This document shows positions 40,567 to 48,834 of a stretch of DNA of 48,912 nucleotides, piece after piece. This DNA comes from an uncultured Faecalibacterium sp. (GTDB lineage: Bacteria; Bacillota; Clostridia; Oscillospirales; Ruminococcaceae). The notes beneath the pieces are model-generated. The model searched no databases and had not been told where the DNA came from. It worked only from the letters and a program-made list of their open reading frames with translations. Numbering within the stretch: the first letter of the stretch is position 1; each line of letters begins with the position of its first letter. Where the stretch lies: NCBI GenBank assembly GCA_944386015.1, contig CALWZK010000082.1:1-48912 (forward strand), read 5' to 3'. The translations under genes were made by a program, and so were the position numbers.

Positions 40567-42720
40567 TTATTCAGCAGCTGCCGTCTGGCTGTAGATGCCG
40601 TGGGCCTCCAGATCGTCGGCCATATCCGACAGGCCGAACTTCTCCAGGGTCTCACGGGTGGGCACGCCAGTGGTCTTGTCCCAGCCGTAGACCTCGTAGA
40701 ACATATCCTTGGCCTTCTCCATGTCCTCGCGGTCCAGCTTGGTGGTGCCCTCTTCAAAGGCCTTGAAGTCAGGCTCCTTGTCGAAGACCCAGTCGCAGAT
40801 GGCGTCGTGCTCCTGACGCAGGTTGGCGCTGCCGCAGTTCAGCTGGTAGCTGATGGCGGTCATGGCCCGGAGCATCTGGGTGATCTTCTCGCCGGTCTCC
40901 TGCAGGCCAGCCTGGGTATAGGTCTCGCCGGTGACGGCGGTCATAAAGTCGGCCTGCAGGTCCAGGTCGCCCTTGTAATTGCGCTCCTTGGAGGGAGACT
41001 GGGTCATGGGCCACATCCAGTTGCACAGGGTGGCGGAATCGTGGAAGTTCTTGTCGTTGACGCAGTAGGCAGCCAGCTTGACCTTGTTCTCGTTGATGGG
41101 CGTGTAAGCCTTGGCCTTGTCGTAGCAGCCCTCGCCGAAGAAGTCTTCCATGACCTTCTTGGTCACCTCATAGGGTGCGCCGGAACCGGTCTCGCAGACA
41201 ATCTCGTGGATCATGCAGTCACGGTTGAAAACCAGATTATACAGCATGCCCACCTGCCATGCCTCAGCAGGGCCGTGGTGGTTGGGATAGCCGTTGTACA
41301 TCAGGTTGGAGTTGGTGGCGCTGTCGTCGCGGTCCAGCCAGCTCTTGGGCAGGCCGAACTTTTCCATCATGGCCAGGGTGCCCTTGCCGATGACGGACAG
41401 GTCGCCCTCGCCGTATGCCATCCGCCGGATCAGTTCCACTTCCCAGCGGGGATCGCCGGCCTTGCACCACTCCCAGGGCAGAGAATCATATTCCTCAGCG
41501 CTGATGTACTTCAGAGCTTCGTCGCGGGACAGGTTCAGGAACCACTGCAGGTCACGGTTCAGGTTGCCGTAGTTATCCCACAGACCCATATCGTCCACGG
41601 CGTGGGACCAGGCCAGGTTGATGACCAGCTTGGCGTCGCCCTCGTACTTGAAGTCGTGGAGGCCATACGGGTAAACGCGGTCGCCGTACAGAACCGGCAT
41701 GCAGGTGTTGGAGTTGTGGGTGGGCAGGTCATAATCGGCCAGGGGGTCGATGTCGTACTCAGTGTAGCAGCGGATGGGGCAGGAAGAGCAGCCGCCCTGT
41801 TTGACGGTGTACTCTGCAGCCGGTGCGCCGAAGTCAAAGTAGCCCTTGAAGCAGCGCAGGGCGATCTTGTTGATATCGTTGTAGGGCTGCTCGCCGGTAT
41901 CCACGGGGCCGCCGGGGGCCTTTTTCCACATACGGCCCGGAGCACCAGCCCAGCGGTTGTTGCCGGAAGTGGCGCTGTACTCAGCCCAGCTCTGGGGCTG
42001 TGCGGGAACGTTGTGGTTGTTGTTGCCGCCAATCAGGTTGCCCAGCATGTAGTTGCACAGTTCCAGAACCTTCTTGGGGTCTGCAACCTTGACGCTGCCG
42101 GTGCCGCGGACCACAATGCCCTTCAGCTTCTTGTTGCCCAGGGCAGCGCCCAGACCGGCGCCGGCCGAGTTGCCAAAGCTGGTGTTCATGGTGGAGTAAT
42201 CCACCAGATTCTCGCCTGCAGGGCCGATGGCTGCGGACTCAAACTCGCGGCCGTTCTGCTCGATCATCCACTTGTTGGAAGCAAAGGTACCCTTGCCCCA
42301 GATCTCGGACGCGTCCTCCAGAGAGACATTGTCGTCCTCGATCCGCAGGTAGACGGGCTTTTCGGAAATGCCGGAAATCACGATGCCGTCATAACCGGCA
42401 TACTTCAGCATGGGGCCGATGTGGCCGCCGATGTGGCCGTCGATGATGGATTTGCCCTTGGACCAGGTGGACCGGAAGGTCACGTTCATACGGCCGGAGC
42501 AGGGCACGCCGGAACCGGTCAGAGGACCGACGCCGAAGATGACCAGAGCCTTCTCATCGTAGGGGTCCAGGTCCATCGGGGCTTCGTCGTACATAATGCG
42601 GTAGGCCATGCCCATACCGCCGATGTATTCATGGTATTGGGTATCGTCTTCGGTGGTGATTTCACCGGTGGTCAGGTTGACGCGCAGGATCTTGCCTGCC
42701 CAGCCATAAGTATCAGCCAT
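40567..42720 (-). CDS. ydhV: Aldehyde:ferredoxin oxidoreductase-family enzyme (YdhV-like)
   Basis: A 717-residue AOR-family protein that should carry a tungsten or molybdenum bis-pyranopterin and one [4Fe-4S] cluster. The N-terminal AOR domain (GWAGKILRVNLTTGEIT, IGGMGMAYRI, GPLTGSGVPCSGRMNVTFRSTWSKG, GHIGGHIGPMLKYAGYDGIVISG) binds the cofactor. The cluster ligands are C311, C314 and C318 (CSSCPIRC), with a fourth Cys in HDSATLCNW matching the D-x3-L-C motif. It belongs to the YdhV branch rather than archaeal AOR; the physiological substrate is unknown. ATG with AGGAGG 7 bases upstream. Confidence 0.88.
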   Translation of the reverse strand: MADTYGWAGKILRVNLTTGEITTEDDTQYHEYIGGMGMAYRIMYDEAPMDLDPYDEKALVIFGVGPLTGSGVPCSGRMNVTFRSTWSKGKSIIDGHIGGHIGPMLKYAGYDGIVISGISEKPVYLRIEDDNVSLEDASEIWGKGTFASNKWMIEQNGREFESAAIGPAGENLVDYSTMNTSFGNSAGAGLGAALGNKKLKGIVVRGTGSVKVADPKKVLELCNYMLGNLIGGNNNHNVPAQPQSWAEYSATSGNNRWAGAPGRMWKKAPGGPVDTGEQPYNDINKIALRCFKGYFDFGAPAAEYTVKQGGCSSCPIRCYTEYDIDPLADYDLPTHNSNTCMPVLYGDRVYPYGLHDFKYEGDAKLVINLAWSHAVDDMGLWDNYGNLNRDLQWFLNLSRDEALKYISAEEYDSLPWEWCKAGDPRWEVELIRRMAYGEGDLSVIGKGTLAMMEKFGLPKSWLDRDDSATNSNLMYNGYPNHHGPAEAWQVGMLYNLVFNRDCMIHEIVCETGSGAPYEVTKKVMEDFFGEGCYDKAKAYTPINENKVKLAAYCVNDKNFHDSATLCNWMWPMTQSPSKERNYKGDLDLQADFMTAVTGETYTQAGLQETGEKITQMLRAMTAISYQLNCGSANLRQEHDAICDWVFDKEPDFKAFEEGTTKLDREDMEKAKDMFYEVYGWDKTTGVPTRETLEKFGLSDMADDLEAHGIYSQTAAAE

Positions 42721-42732
42721 GGTAGTTCCTCC

Positions 42733-43377
42733 TTACAGTTCCATGTAAGCAGCCTGTGCTGCACTGGTGACGGCATCCCAGTCCACAATGGACAGAGCGC
42801 CGGACGGGCAGCCTGCCACACAGGCACCGCAGGCGATGCACTTGGAAGACTTGCCGGTTTCAGGGTTGACGGTGGGCATGTGCCAGGGGCATGCATCATG
42901 GCAGGCACCGCAGCCAATGCACTTGTCGGTATCCACGATGCGGATGCCCTGCCCATTGGTGATGATGGCCTTCTGGGGGCAGGCGTTGCCGCAGGCAGGG
43001 TCTTCACACTGGCGGCAGGTGTCGGGGAAATACACCCAGCAGTTGTCGGTGCCGGACAGCAGGCCGTTGCCGGCGCCGTCCAGGTTCAGGCGGCGCTGAA
43101 TCTTGACCCGGCTGATGTAGGACGAGCAGACGCCGTCATTGGTCAGGGTGCAGTTGATCTCGCAGCGCTGGCAGCCGGTGCACAGGTCTGCGTTGACCAC
43201 CAGCAGGCCCTGGGGCAGAGCCCAGGTTGCCACTGCGCCGCTGTCAACCTGCTCCTGAGAGCAGCCAAAGAGGGACAGCATGGATGCAGAAAGGGTGAGA
43301 CCTGCAAGGCTTTTGCCCGAGATCTTCATGAACTGGCGGCGGGTCATGTCAGCCGTCAGAAAATCGGTTTTTGCCAT
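42733..43377 (-). CDS. ydhY: Exported ferredoxin-like protein with four [4Fe-4S] sites (YdhY-like)
   Basis: A 214-residue electron-transfer protein. The N-terminus has a twin-arginine signal, TRRQFMKISGKSLAGLTLSASMLSLFGC (Arg13-Arg14), with a possible lipobox Cys. Four cluster motifs follow: CTGCQRCEINC, CRQCEDPACGNACP, CIGCGACHDACP and CIACGACVAGCP. This is the YdhY/DmsB/NrfC type of four-cluster subunit. It should pass electrons between a membrane or flavin partner and YdhV. I choose MAKTD at 43377, since GGAGG then lies 10 bases upstream; the ATG at 43386 is too close to it. Confidence 0.85.
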   Translation of the reverse strand: MAKTDFLTADMTRRQFMKISGKSLAGLTLSASMLSLFGCSQEQVDSGAVATWALPQGLLVVNADLCTGCQRCEINCTLTNDGVCSSYISRVKIQRRLNLDGAGNGLLSGTDNCWVYFPDTCRQCEDPACGNACPQKAIITNGQGIRIVDTDKCIGCGACHDACPWHMPTVNPETGKSSKCIACGACVAGCPSGALSIVDWDAVTSAAQAAYMEL

Positions 43378-43399
43378 AGTTTCCATTCCTCCGTTGAGG

Positions 43400-44314
43400 T
43401 CACTCTGCGCTGAGCACCTCGGTTACATAGAAATAAGCATTGTTGACGATATCCGTTACTGCCGTCGAGGTAATGGTTGCGCCCGAAAGAGCATCCACCT
43501 CGGTAAAGTTGGAGCTGACTGCAGCAGTATCAGAGGATGCCTGCGACAGCTCTGCCTCGGCCAGCCGATAGGCTGCCTGCTCCTCTGCCGACAGATCCGC
43601 AAAGGGCGTGGCCTGTGCTTCCCCGTCCTGAGCGCTCTTGCTCAGACCGGCGCTGTACAGCTTCCGGCTCGCCACAGCCTCCGGGCTGGAATCCATGGGC
43701 GGGATCAGCTGGTCGCTGAGGGCCTCGCCATTCAGTGCGGAAAGGGTCAGACCGGCTTCATACATTTTCCGGGTGGCCTCCGCCTCGGGCGAAGTGTCCG
43801 AAGAATTCCACTGCTCGGGATCAAACGCCGCAGAAGCGTCATCGGTGGATGCCGCGCCGCCGGCTGCATAGGCTGTACCGGTGGCCGGATCGGTCACAGT
43901 ATAGCTCTTGCCTGCCAGCGTAAAGGGCGCCTGGCCCTGGTACTGGGATGTAAATTCCGGGTTGACGCACTGGCCGCCCAGGGTGTCCGTCTCTGCCTGG
44001 GAGAGAATCTCCACATTGGTTACGTTGCCCTCTGCATCCAGAGTCACAGCAGCCTGTACATCGCTTTGAAAGCCTTTTTTTGTTCCCTCTACGCGATAGC
44101 TGCCATCGTCGAGCTGGTACACTGCGTCGATGCTGTAGGCGGCTGCATCCGCCTCCGACACCGGCAGCAGCGTACCGGCAACCGTGGTGCGCGCATTCTG
44201 GATTGCGATCAGGCCGACCGCAACTGCAATCGTCGCAACACCCATGGCTGCATAGCCCGGCAGTCGTTTGCGCCACAGAGGAACCGGGGCAAACGGATTG
44301 GTTGCCTGCTTCAT
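43400..44314 (-). CDS. Membrane-anchored FMN-binding protein with duplicated insert
   Basis: A 304-residue protein with one membrane segment (about 20-40), then an FMN_bind fold split in two: residues 55-150 (VYQLDDGSYRVEGTKKGFQSDVQAAVTLDAEGNVTNVEIL) and 265-304. The flavinylation motif is SGATIT, with T282 the expected FMN-phosphoester site added by an ApbE enzyme not present here. Between the halves lies an Ala/Ser-rich insert with two 24-residue repeats (174-197 TSPEAEATRKMYEAGL..., 209-232 SSPEAVASRKLYSAGL...). It probably carries electrons outside the membrane to or from the YdhY/YdhV pair. Its ribosome binding site is AGGTGA. Confidence 0.8.
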   Translation of the reverse strand: MKQATNPFAPVPLWRKRLPGYAAMGVATIAVAVGLIAIQNARTTVAGTLLPVSEADAAAYSIDAVYQLDDGSYRVEGTKKGFQSDVQAAVTLDAEGNVTNVEILSQAETDTLGGQCVNPEFTSQYQGQAPFTLAGKSYTVTDPATGTAYAAGGAASTDDASAAFDPEQWNSSDTSPEAEATRKMYEAGLTLSALNGEALSDQLIPPMDSSPEAVASRKLYSAGLSKSAQDGEAQATPFADLSAEEQAAYRLAEAELSQASSDTAAVSSNFTEVDALSGATITSTAVTDIVNNAYFYVTEVLSAE

Positions 44315-44412
44315 GTTATCACCTGCCTGTTTGTTGTATGCAAGAGTGGATTTCCTTGCATGAAAATGACCGCTCGGCCTGCTGCAACAAGCGGAACGGT
44401 CTTTTCACCTGT

Positions 44413-44441
44413 ATATTATCATGCGCCCAACAGTAAGTCAA
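44413..44441 (-). promoter_or_regulatory. Promoter of the FMN-binding/ydhYVW operon
   Basis: Minus strand TTGACT, 17-base spacer, TAATAT. The leader of about 90 bases contains a GACC...GGTC hairpin (44368-44401). Confidence 0.75.
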
Positions 44442-44506
44442 CTTAAAACTACCTATTTTTTCCTCTTTCGACTCCGGTAATTCGACCCCGTTCGGGTTGG
44501 CTTCAT

Positions 44507-45244
44507 TCAGGACGATTTTTGGGCGCACAAAAGCCGCAGGCCGCAGGCAGCCGCCAGATCCAGCGATTGCGCCGTAGGCATGCTCTTGCTGATCAATACC
44601 GGTACGCCGGCCCGAATGGCCTTCCGCACCATATCCACCGGTACCCGGCCGCTGGTATAGAGCACACATTCAGCCATCGGGATTTCCTTCAGCAGAACCG
44701 AGCCCACCGCCTTGTCCAGGGCATTGTGCCGCCCCAGATCTTCGCACTGGCAGATGATCTCTCCCCGGTGCATGATCAGGCAGCTGTGCACCGCCCGCGT
44801 GGCGCGGTAAAGCGGGAGCCCTGCCCCCATGGCGTCCTTCAGCTGCTCCACCCAGCAAGAACAGATTTCCATCTGAGGCACCCGGCCCAGAGGCCGGGGA
44901 CTGGACGGGCTGCCCAGGGGCAAATTGTCGGTGCAGCTGGCCACTTCCTGGGCTGCAGCGCTGCGGGCCTCCAGCGGATGGGTCAGGCGGACACGGATGC
45001 TGGTTCCATCCCCGCAGACTGCAATTTCCTCCACCTCATGCACCGAGGCAATCCAGCCTTCCGTCAGCAGACGGCCCAGGGCCAGCTGCGGCAGCAGCGC
45101 CGGCGTGCAGACCACCCGGAAAGCAGGCTGATCATTGACCAGAATCATGGTGGTGTGCTCCACTGCCACAACCCGCCGGGTTCCGTCCGGCAGACAGACC
45201 TCCCGGCAGCCCGGCCGCAGGCCAAAACAATCTTTGATCTGCAT
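44507..45244 (-). CDS. fdhD: FdhD-like sulfurtransferase / Moco-enzyme maturation protein
   Basis: A 245-residue FdhD/NarQ-family protein; in E. coli FdhD delivers sulfur to the formate dehydrogenase molybdenum cofactor. Conserved stretches are RATRAVHSCLIMHRGEIICQCEDLGRHNALDKAVGSVLL and LYTSGRVPVDMVRKAIRAGVPVLISKSMPTAQSLDLA. The E. coli CGLC active-site pair is represented here by ICSCW (C-x-C), a variant. The ATG at 45244 has GGGAG 10 bases upstream. No formate dehydrogenase gene lies in the window, so it may serve the YdhV-like enzyme or an enzyme elsewhere. Confidence 0.85.
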   Translation of the reverse strand: MQIKDCFGLRPGCREVCLPDGTRRVVAVEHTTMILVNDQPAFRVVCTPALLPQLALGRLLTEGWIASVHEVEEIAVCGDGTSIRVRLTHPLEARSAAAQEVASCTDNLPLGSPSSPRPLGRVPQMEICSCWVEQLKDAMGAGLPLYRATRAVHSCLIMHRGEIICQCEDLGRHNALDKAVGSVLLKEIPMAECVLYTSGRVPVDMVRKAIRAGVPVLISKSMPTAQSLDLAAACGLRLLCAQKSS

Positions 45245-45249
45245 AGGCG

Positions 45250-45477
45250 TCAGTCTCCCACGTAGACAAAGCGGGGCTGCACTTTGCCGTCCCGCTCCAC
45301 CTGCTCGCACCACATGGAGGCCGGGCGCACCCACAGTCCGCCCTCTCCATAGAGAGGCCGATAGACCACCATTTCCTCTTCGGTTTCGCTGTGACGGGCC
45401 ATCCCGATCACCTGGTACTCGTTGCCTTTGAAATGGCGGTACCGCCCGGGCTTGATGTCATACTGAAATGCTTTCAT
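45250..45477 (-). CDS. DUF1653 protein
   Basis: A 75-residue single-domain protein starting MKAFQYDIKPGRYRHFKGNEYQVIGMARHSETEEEMVVYRPLYG, the DUF1653 signature (PGRYRHFKG, YRALYG-like). Function unknown. ATG with AGGAG 8 bases upstream; it precedes fdhD by 5 bases and shares its extended -10 promoter. Confidence 0.85.
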   Translation of the reverse strand: MKAFQYDIKPGRYRHFKGNEYQVIGMARHSETEEEMVVYRPLYGEGGLWVRPASMWCEQVERDGKVQPRFVYVGD

Positions 45478-45505
45478 CCTGTTTTCTCCTGTTTGAGAGT
45501 CATTC

Positions 45506-45525
45506 GATCATTGATGATCATTATA
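45506..45525 (-). promoter_or_regulatory. Extended -10 promoter with overlapping palindrome (DUF1653-fdhD)
   Basis: TGATATAAT on the minus strand (-10 at 45520-45525) without a good -35. GATCAT-TG-ATGATC (45506-45519) spans the expected start of transcription and could be an operator. Confidence 0.55.
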
Positions 45526-45545
45526 TCATAACTTGTCTGAAAATG

Positions 45546-45790
45546 GTATGTGACCTTGCAGTCCGAGCCGTCTGAATGGAATTTTTCACCCATTTTCCTA
45601 AGATATCAAAAGGACTTTCAGCTCTTTAAATTCCGTTTTCTTGATGATTCAAAACTTTCTAGCCAAGCCCGGTTTTGCCGGCAGGGACTGGGACAAAAAC
45701 AACGGCCGTCCGCCACGCTCGATGCGTGATGGACGGCCTGTTTCTTTTGGGGATGAATGAGGCAGCAGAGTATCACCTTTCATATAAGCT
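45546..45790. other. Intergenic region without a recognisable gene
   Basis: The only clear structure is a hairpin GGCCGTCC/GGACGGCC (45704-45738, inner ACGC/GCGT) with T-rich flanks on both strands (TGTTTCTTTT on plus, TTGTTTTTG on minus), probably a terminator. The rest is AT-rich, with no supported reading frame. Confidence 0.5.
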
Positions 45791-45807
45791 GTGAGCGCGT
45801 ACAAACG

Positions 45808-45850
45808 AACAGGAGTGGCGCCGCTGACGCTGCGCCACTCCTGTTTCATT
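45808..45850 (-). terminator. Hairpin after hcp
   Basis: AACAGGAGTGGCG/CGCCACTCCTGTT stem 40 bases past the hcp stop. The minus-strand flank (CGTTTG) is only moderately T-rich; the plus side has TTTCATTTATATTT. Confidence 0.6.
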
Positions 45851-45886
45851 TATATTTCTGTCATTCGGGTGTCAGATGCCTTTGAA

Positions 45887-47527
45887 TCAGGCGTCCTCGC
45901 CGAAGAACAGCTTCATGTCCTCTTCCACGGTGCCGATGCCTGCGATGCCGAAGTTCTCTACCAGAACCTTGGCCACGTTGGGGCTGAGGAAAGCGGGCAG
46001 CGTGGGACCCAGGTGGATGTTCTTGATTCCCAGGTACAGCAGAGCCAGCAGCACGATGACCGCCTTCTGCTCATACCAGGCGATGTTGTAGATGATGGGC
46101 AGGTCGTTGATGTCCTCCAGGCCGAAGATCTCATTCAGCTTGAGGGCAATGACTGCCAGCGAGTAGGAGTCGTTGCACTGGCCGGCGTCCAGCACACGGG
46201 GGATGCCGTTGATATCACCCAGCGCCAGCTTGTTGTACTTATACTTGGCACAGCCGGCGGTGAGGATGACGGTATCCTTGGGCAGGGCCTTGGCAAACTC
46301 AGTGTAGTACTCCCGGCTCTTGGCCCGTCCGTCACAGCCGCCCATCACCACAAACTTCTTGATGGCGCCGCTCTTGACGGCCTCCACCACCTTGTCCGCC
46401 AGGGCAAAGACCTGGGCGTGGGCAAAGCCGCCGATGATCTCGCCGGTCTCAATCTCGGTGGGGGGAGCGCACTTCTTGGCATGCTCGATGATAGCCGAGA
46501 AGTCCTTCTGCTCCCCAATCCCGCCGGGGATGTGCTTGCAGCCGGGATAGCCGGCAGCGCCGGTGGTGTACATCCGGTCCTTGTAGCTGTCCTTGGGGGG
46601 AACAATGCAGTTGGTGGTCATCAGGATGGGGCCATTGAAGGACTCAAACTCCTCCTTCTGCTTCCACCAGGCGTTGCCGTAGTTGCCCACAAAGTTGGGG
46701 TACTTCTTGAAGGCCGGGTAGTAGTGGGCGGGCAGCATCTCGGAATGGGTGTAGACATCCACGCCGGTGCCCTGGGTCTGCTCCAGCAGCATCTCCAGAT
46801 CCCGCAGGTCGTGGCCGGAAACCAGGATGCCGGGGTTCTTCCCTACCCCGATGTTCACCCGGGTGATCTCGGGGTTGCCATAGGCGGTGGTGTTGGCCTT
46901 GTCCAGCAGAGCCATGCCCGAGACGCCGTACTTGCCGGTCTCCAGGGTCAGGGCCACCAGATCGTTAGCGCTGAGGCTGTCGTCCAGAGTGGCGGCCAGG
47001 GCACGCTGCAGGAAGGCGTCCACCTCTTCATCATCCTGGAGCAGGGCATTGGCGTGCTTGGAATAGGCGGACAGGCCCTTGAGGCCGTAGGTGATCAGTT
47101 CCCGCAGGGAGCGGATATCCTCGTTTTCAGTGGAGAGAACGCCCACCGTCCTGGCCTTCCCCTCCCAGTCCCCTGCGCCGTCCCACAGGGCGGCTTCGGG
47201 CAGGCCGGCGGTATCCTTCAGCCGGGCCAGCAGCTCCTGCTTGGCATCCAGGGTGGCGCGGATGCGGGCCTCGATGCTTTCTTTGTCAAAGTTGGCGTTG
47301 GTGATGGTCACAAACAGGTTGAGGGTGATCAGGTGGTTGATCTCGGGAGCCACCGTCTGGCCCTCTTTGCGCAGGGCCGTGGTGACCGCAGAAATCCCCT
47401 TGCTCACATACACCAGCAGGTCCTGCGCGGCGGCCACATCCGGCTTTTTGCCGCAGACACCCACCATGGTGCATCCTTTGCACCCTGCGGTCTCCTGGCA
47501 CTGAAAACAAAACATCTGACGTTCCAT
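45887..47527 (-). CDS. hcp: Hybrid cluster protein (hydroxylamine reductase / NO reductase)
   Basis: A 546-residue cytoplasmic enzyme with a [4Fe-4S] and a hybrid 4Fe-2S-2O cluster; the family reduces hydroxylamine in vitro and acts on nitric oxide in vivo. The first cluster is bound by Cys7, Cys10, Cys19 and Cys25 ([19 protein letters not shown]). The hybrid cluster motifs are [79 protein letters not shown] and the late Glu-bearing SWYEQKA-like AWYEQKA. ATG with AAGGAG 6 bases upstream. It follows a cupin gene, with an Hcp-type regulator divergent, as in many Clostridia. Confidence 0.95.
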   Translation of the reverse strand: MERQMFCFQCQETAGCKGCTMVGVCGKKPDVAAAQDLLVYVSKGISAVTTALRKEGQTVAPEINHLITLNLFVTITNANFDKESIEARIRATLDAKQELLARLKDTAGLPEAALWDGAGDWEGKARTVGVLSTENEDIRSLRELITYGLKGLSAYSKHANALLQDDEEVDAFLQRALAATLDDSLSANDLVALTLETGKYGVSGMALLDKANTTAYGNPEITRVNIGVGKNPGILVSGHDLRDLEMLLEQTQGTGVDVYTHSEMLPAHYYPAFKKYPNFVGNYGNAWWKQKEEFESFNGPILMTTNCIVPPKDSYKDRMYTTGAAGYPGCKHIPGGIGEQKDFSAIIEHAKKCAPPTEIETGEIIGGFAHAQVFALADKVVEAVKSGAIKKFVVMGGCDGRAKSREYYTEFAKALPKDTVILTAGCAKYKYNKLALGDINGIPRVLDAGQCNDSYSLAVIALKLNEIFGLEDINDLPIIYNIAWYEQKAVIVLLALLYLGIKNIHLGPTLPAFLSPNVAKVLVENFGIAGIGTVEEDMKLFFGEDA

Positions 47528-47555
47528 AGCTGTCTCCTTTGAAGCAGTTTTTGTT

Positions 47556-47594
47556 CCGGGGCGGGCATGCCCGGCCCCGGCGTTTTTCTTTTAA
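47556..47594 (+). terminator. GC-rich hairpin between cupin and hcp
   Basis: CCGGGGC...GCCCCGG around GGGCATGCCC, with T-tract CGTTTTTCTTTT on the plus strand only. It cannot be a minus-strand terminator, since the minus flank is A-rich. It may stop antisense transcripts or separate the two messages. Confidence 0.45.
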
Positions 47595-47923
47595 AATACA
47601 ACCACCAGCAGCATCTTGAAGGCTTCTTCACCGTAGACCGCATGGGGATGGCCTGCGGGCATCACGATGGACTCGCCTTCATGCAGAAGGTAATCCACAC
47701 CGTCGATGGTGATTTTGCCCACGCCGTCCAGGCAGGTGACAAAAGCGTCGCCGCCCGACTCGTGGGTGCTGATTTCCTCCCCCTTGTCAAAGGAAAAGAG
47801 GGTGATGCTCACAGCGCTGTTCTGGGCCAGGGTCTTGCTGACCACCTGCCCCTCCTGATAGGCAATCTGATCCTTCAAAACCAGGACTTCGGCCTGGCTG
47901 ATGTTCTTCATTTTGGCTGCCAT
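47591..47923 (-). CDS. Small cupin-domain protein
   Basis: A 110-residue single cupin barrel: ISLFSFDKGEEISTHESGGDAF-type motif 1 (here ITLFSFDKGEEISTHESGGDAFVTCLDG) and motif 2 HEGESIVMPAGHPHAV. His and Glu residues for a metal centre are present (H-E...H...H). Cupins of this type commonly sit next to hcp in anaerobes. Role unknown; perhaps a metal- or ligand-binding sensor or detoxification partner. ATG with AGGAGG 7 bases upstream. Confidence 0.85.
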   Translation of the reverse strand: MAAKMKNISQAEVLVLKDQIAYQEGQVVSKTLAQNSAVSITLFSFDKGEEISTHESGGDAFVTCLDGVGKITIDGVDYLLHEGESIVMPAGHPHAVYGEEAFKMLLVVVF

Positions 47924-48038
47924 TGGGGTACCTCCTTGTTTTCCCTGGGCTTTCAGTTGGCTCCCGCCTGCCCGTAGGCTCTTTGACAGGATGCCCCGGC
48001 CAGGGTTCTCTATGCTTTGGACTTTTCGGCCAAAAAGC

Positions 48039-48067
48039 TTGCGGGCTTGTGGGTATTGTACTATAAT
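48039..48067 (+). promoter_or_regulatory. Promoter of the Crp/Fnr regulator
   Basis: TTGCGG, 17-base spacer, TATAAT. An inverted repeat TGTTG-TAATTC-CAACA (48082-48097) lies just downstream and could mediate autoregulation. Confidence 0.7.
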
Positions 48068-48110
48068 GGCATCAAAGTGTATGTTGTAATTCCAACAGAA
48101 AGGTGATTCT

Positions 48111-48788
48111 ATGGAAGATTTTCTTTCGGTGCTTTCCCGGTATGCCCTGTTCCAAGGCGTTGCCCCGGAGGAGATCCAGGCTATCCTCCCCTGTCTCGGG
48201 AGCAAAACCCGGTCTGTCTCCAAGGGCGGCCCGGTCTTTTTGGAGGGGGAACCGGCCCGGTGGGTGGGTGTACTGCTGACCGGCATGGCCCAGGTGGTTC
48301 AGGATGATTACTATGGCAACCGGAGCGTCCTGGCGATCCTGCAGCCGGGCGACACCTTCGGGGAAGCTTTTTCCTGTGCCGGCATTGCCACCATGCCGGT
48401 CAGCGTGATGGCGCTGACCGACTGCGAAATCCTGCTTTTGGACTGCAGCCGTGTCATGACCACCTGTTCCCATTCCTGCCATTTTCACACCCAGCTGATT
48501 CAAAACCTGCTGAAAGGGATGGCCCTGAAAAACCTGGCCTTTACCGAGAAGATCCGGCACATGTCCAAAAAGACCACCCGGGAGAAGCTGCTGTCCTATC
48601 TGCTGCAGCAGGCAAAGAAACGGGGCGCTGCAGCCTTTACCATCCCCTACGACCGGCAGGGCCTGGCGGACTATCTGGGAGTGGAGCGAAGCGCCATGTC
48701 CGCCGAACTCAGCAAATTGAAAAAGGCCGGATTGCTGGACACCAAGGGGTCCTGGTTTTGCCTGAAAGACACCCGCCGGGATGATTGA
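48111..48788 (+). CDS. Crp/Fnr-family regulator (HcpR-like)
   Basis: A 225-residue transcription factor. The cyclic-nucleotide-binding-like domain (residues 10-130; VFLEGEPARWVGVLLTGMAQVVQDDYYGNRSVLAILQPGDTFGEAF) is followed by a dimer helix and an HTH_Crp (REKLLSYLLQQAKKRGAAAFTIPYDRQGLADYLGVERSAMSAELSKLKKAGLL). The recognition helix contains ERSAMSAEL. Divergent location from the cupin-hcp pair is typical of HcpR, which senses nitrosative stress. Cys/His-rich CSHSCHFH (about 122-129) may bind haem or metal, unproven. ATG with AAAGG 7 bases upstream. Confidence 0.87.
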   Translation: MEDFLSVLSRYALFQGVAPEEIQAILPCLGSKTRSVSKGGPVFLEGEPARWVGVLLTGMAQVVQDDYYGNRSVLAILQPGDTFGEAFSCAGIATMPVSVMALTDCEILLLDCSRVMTTCSHSCHFHTQLIQNLLKGMALKNLAFTEKIRHMSKKTTREKLLSYLLQQAKKRGAAAFTIPYDRQGLADYLGVERSAMSAELSKLKKAGLLDTKGSWFCLKDTRRDD

Positions 48789-48811
48789 GGTTCGATACCA
48801 GCACAAAAAAT

Positions 48812-48834
48812 GGCCACCTGCCGCGCTCGGCGCG
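48812..48834 (+). terminator. Half of a split terminator after the regulator
   Basis: GGCCACCTGC followed by CGCGCTCGGCGCG, resembling the left arm and loop of the hairpin at 45704-45738. The expected right arm GCAGGTGGCC and T-tract do not follow; the sequence switches to an insertion-sequence-like end. Confidence 0.45.

Noticed and set aside
40540-43413. 957-codon plus-strand open frame
   Set aside because: Antisense shadow of the ydhV-like and ydhY-like genes, which carry clear catalytic and Fe-S motifs.
44440-44506. 17-codon frame MKPTRTGSNYRSRKRKK after fdhD
   Set aside because: No ribosome binding site and only a few bases from the fdhD stop; probably the untranslated spacer before the next promoter.
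48789-48812. T-arm-like GGTTCGATACC suggesting a tRNA
   Set aside because: No acceptor, D or anticodon arms around it.
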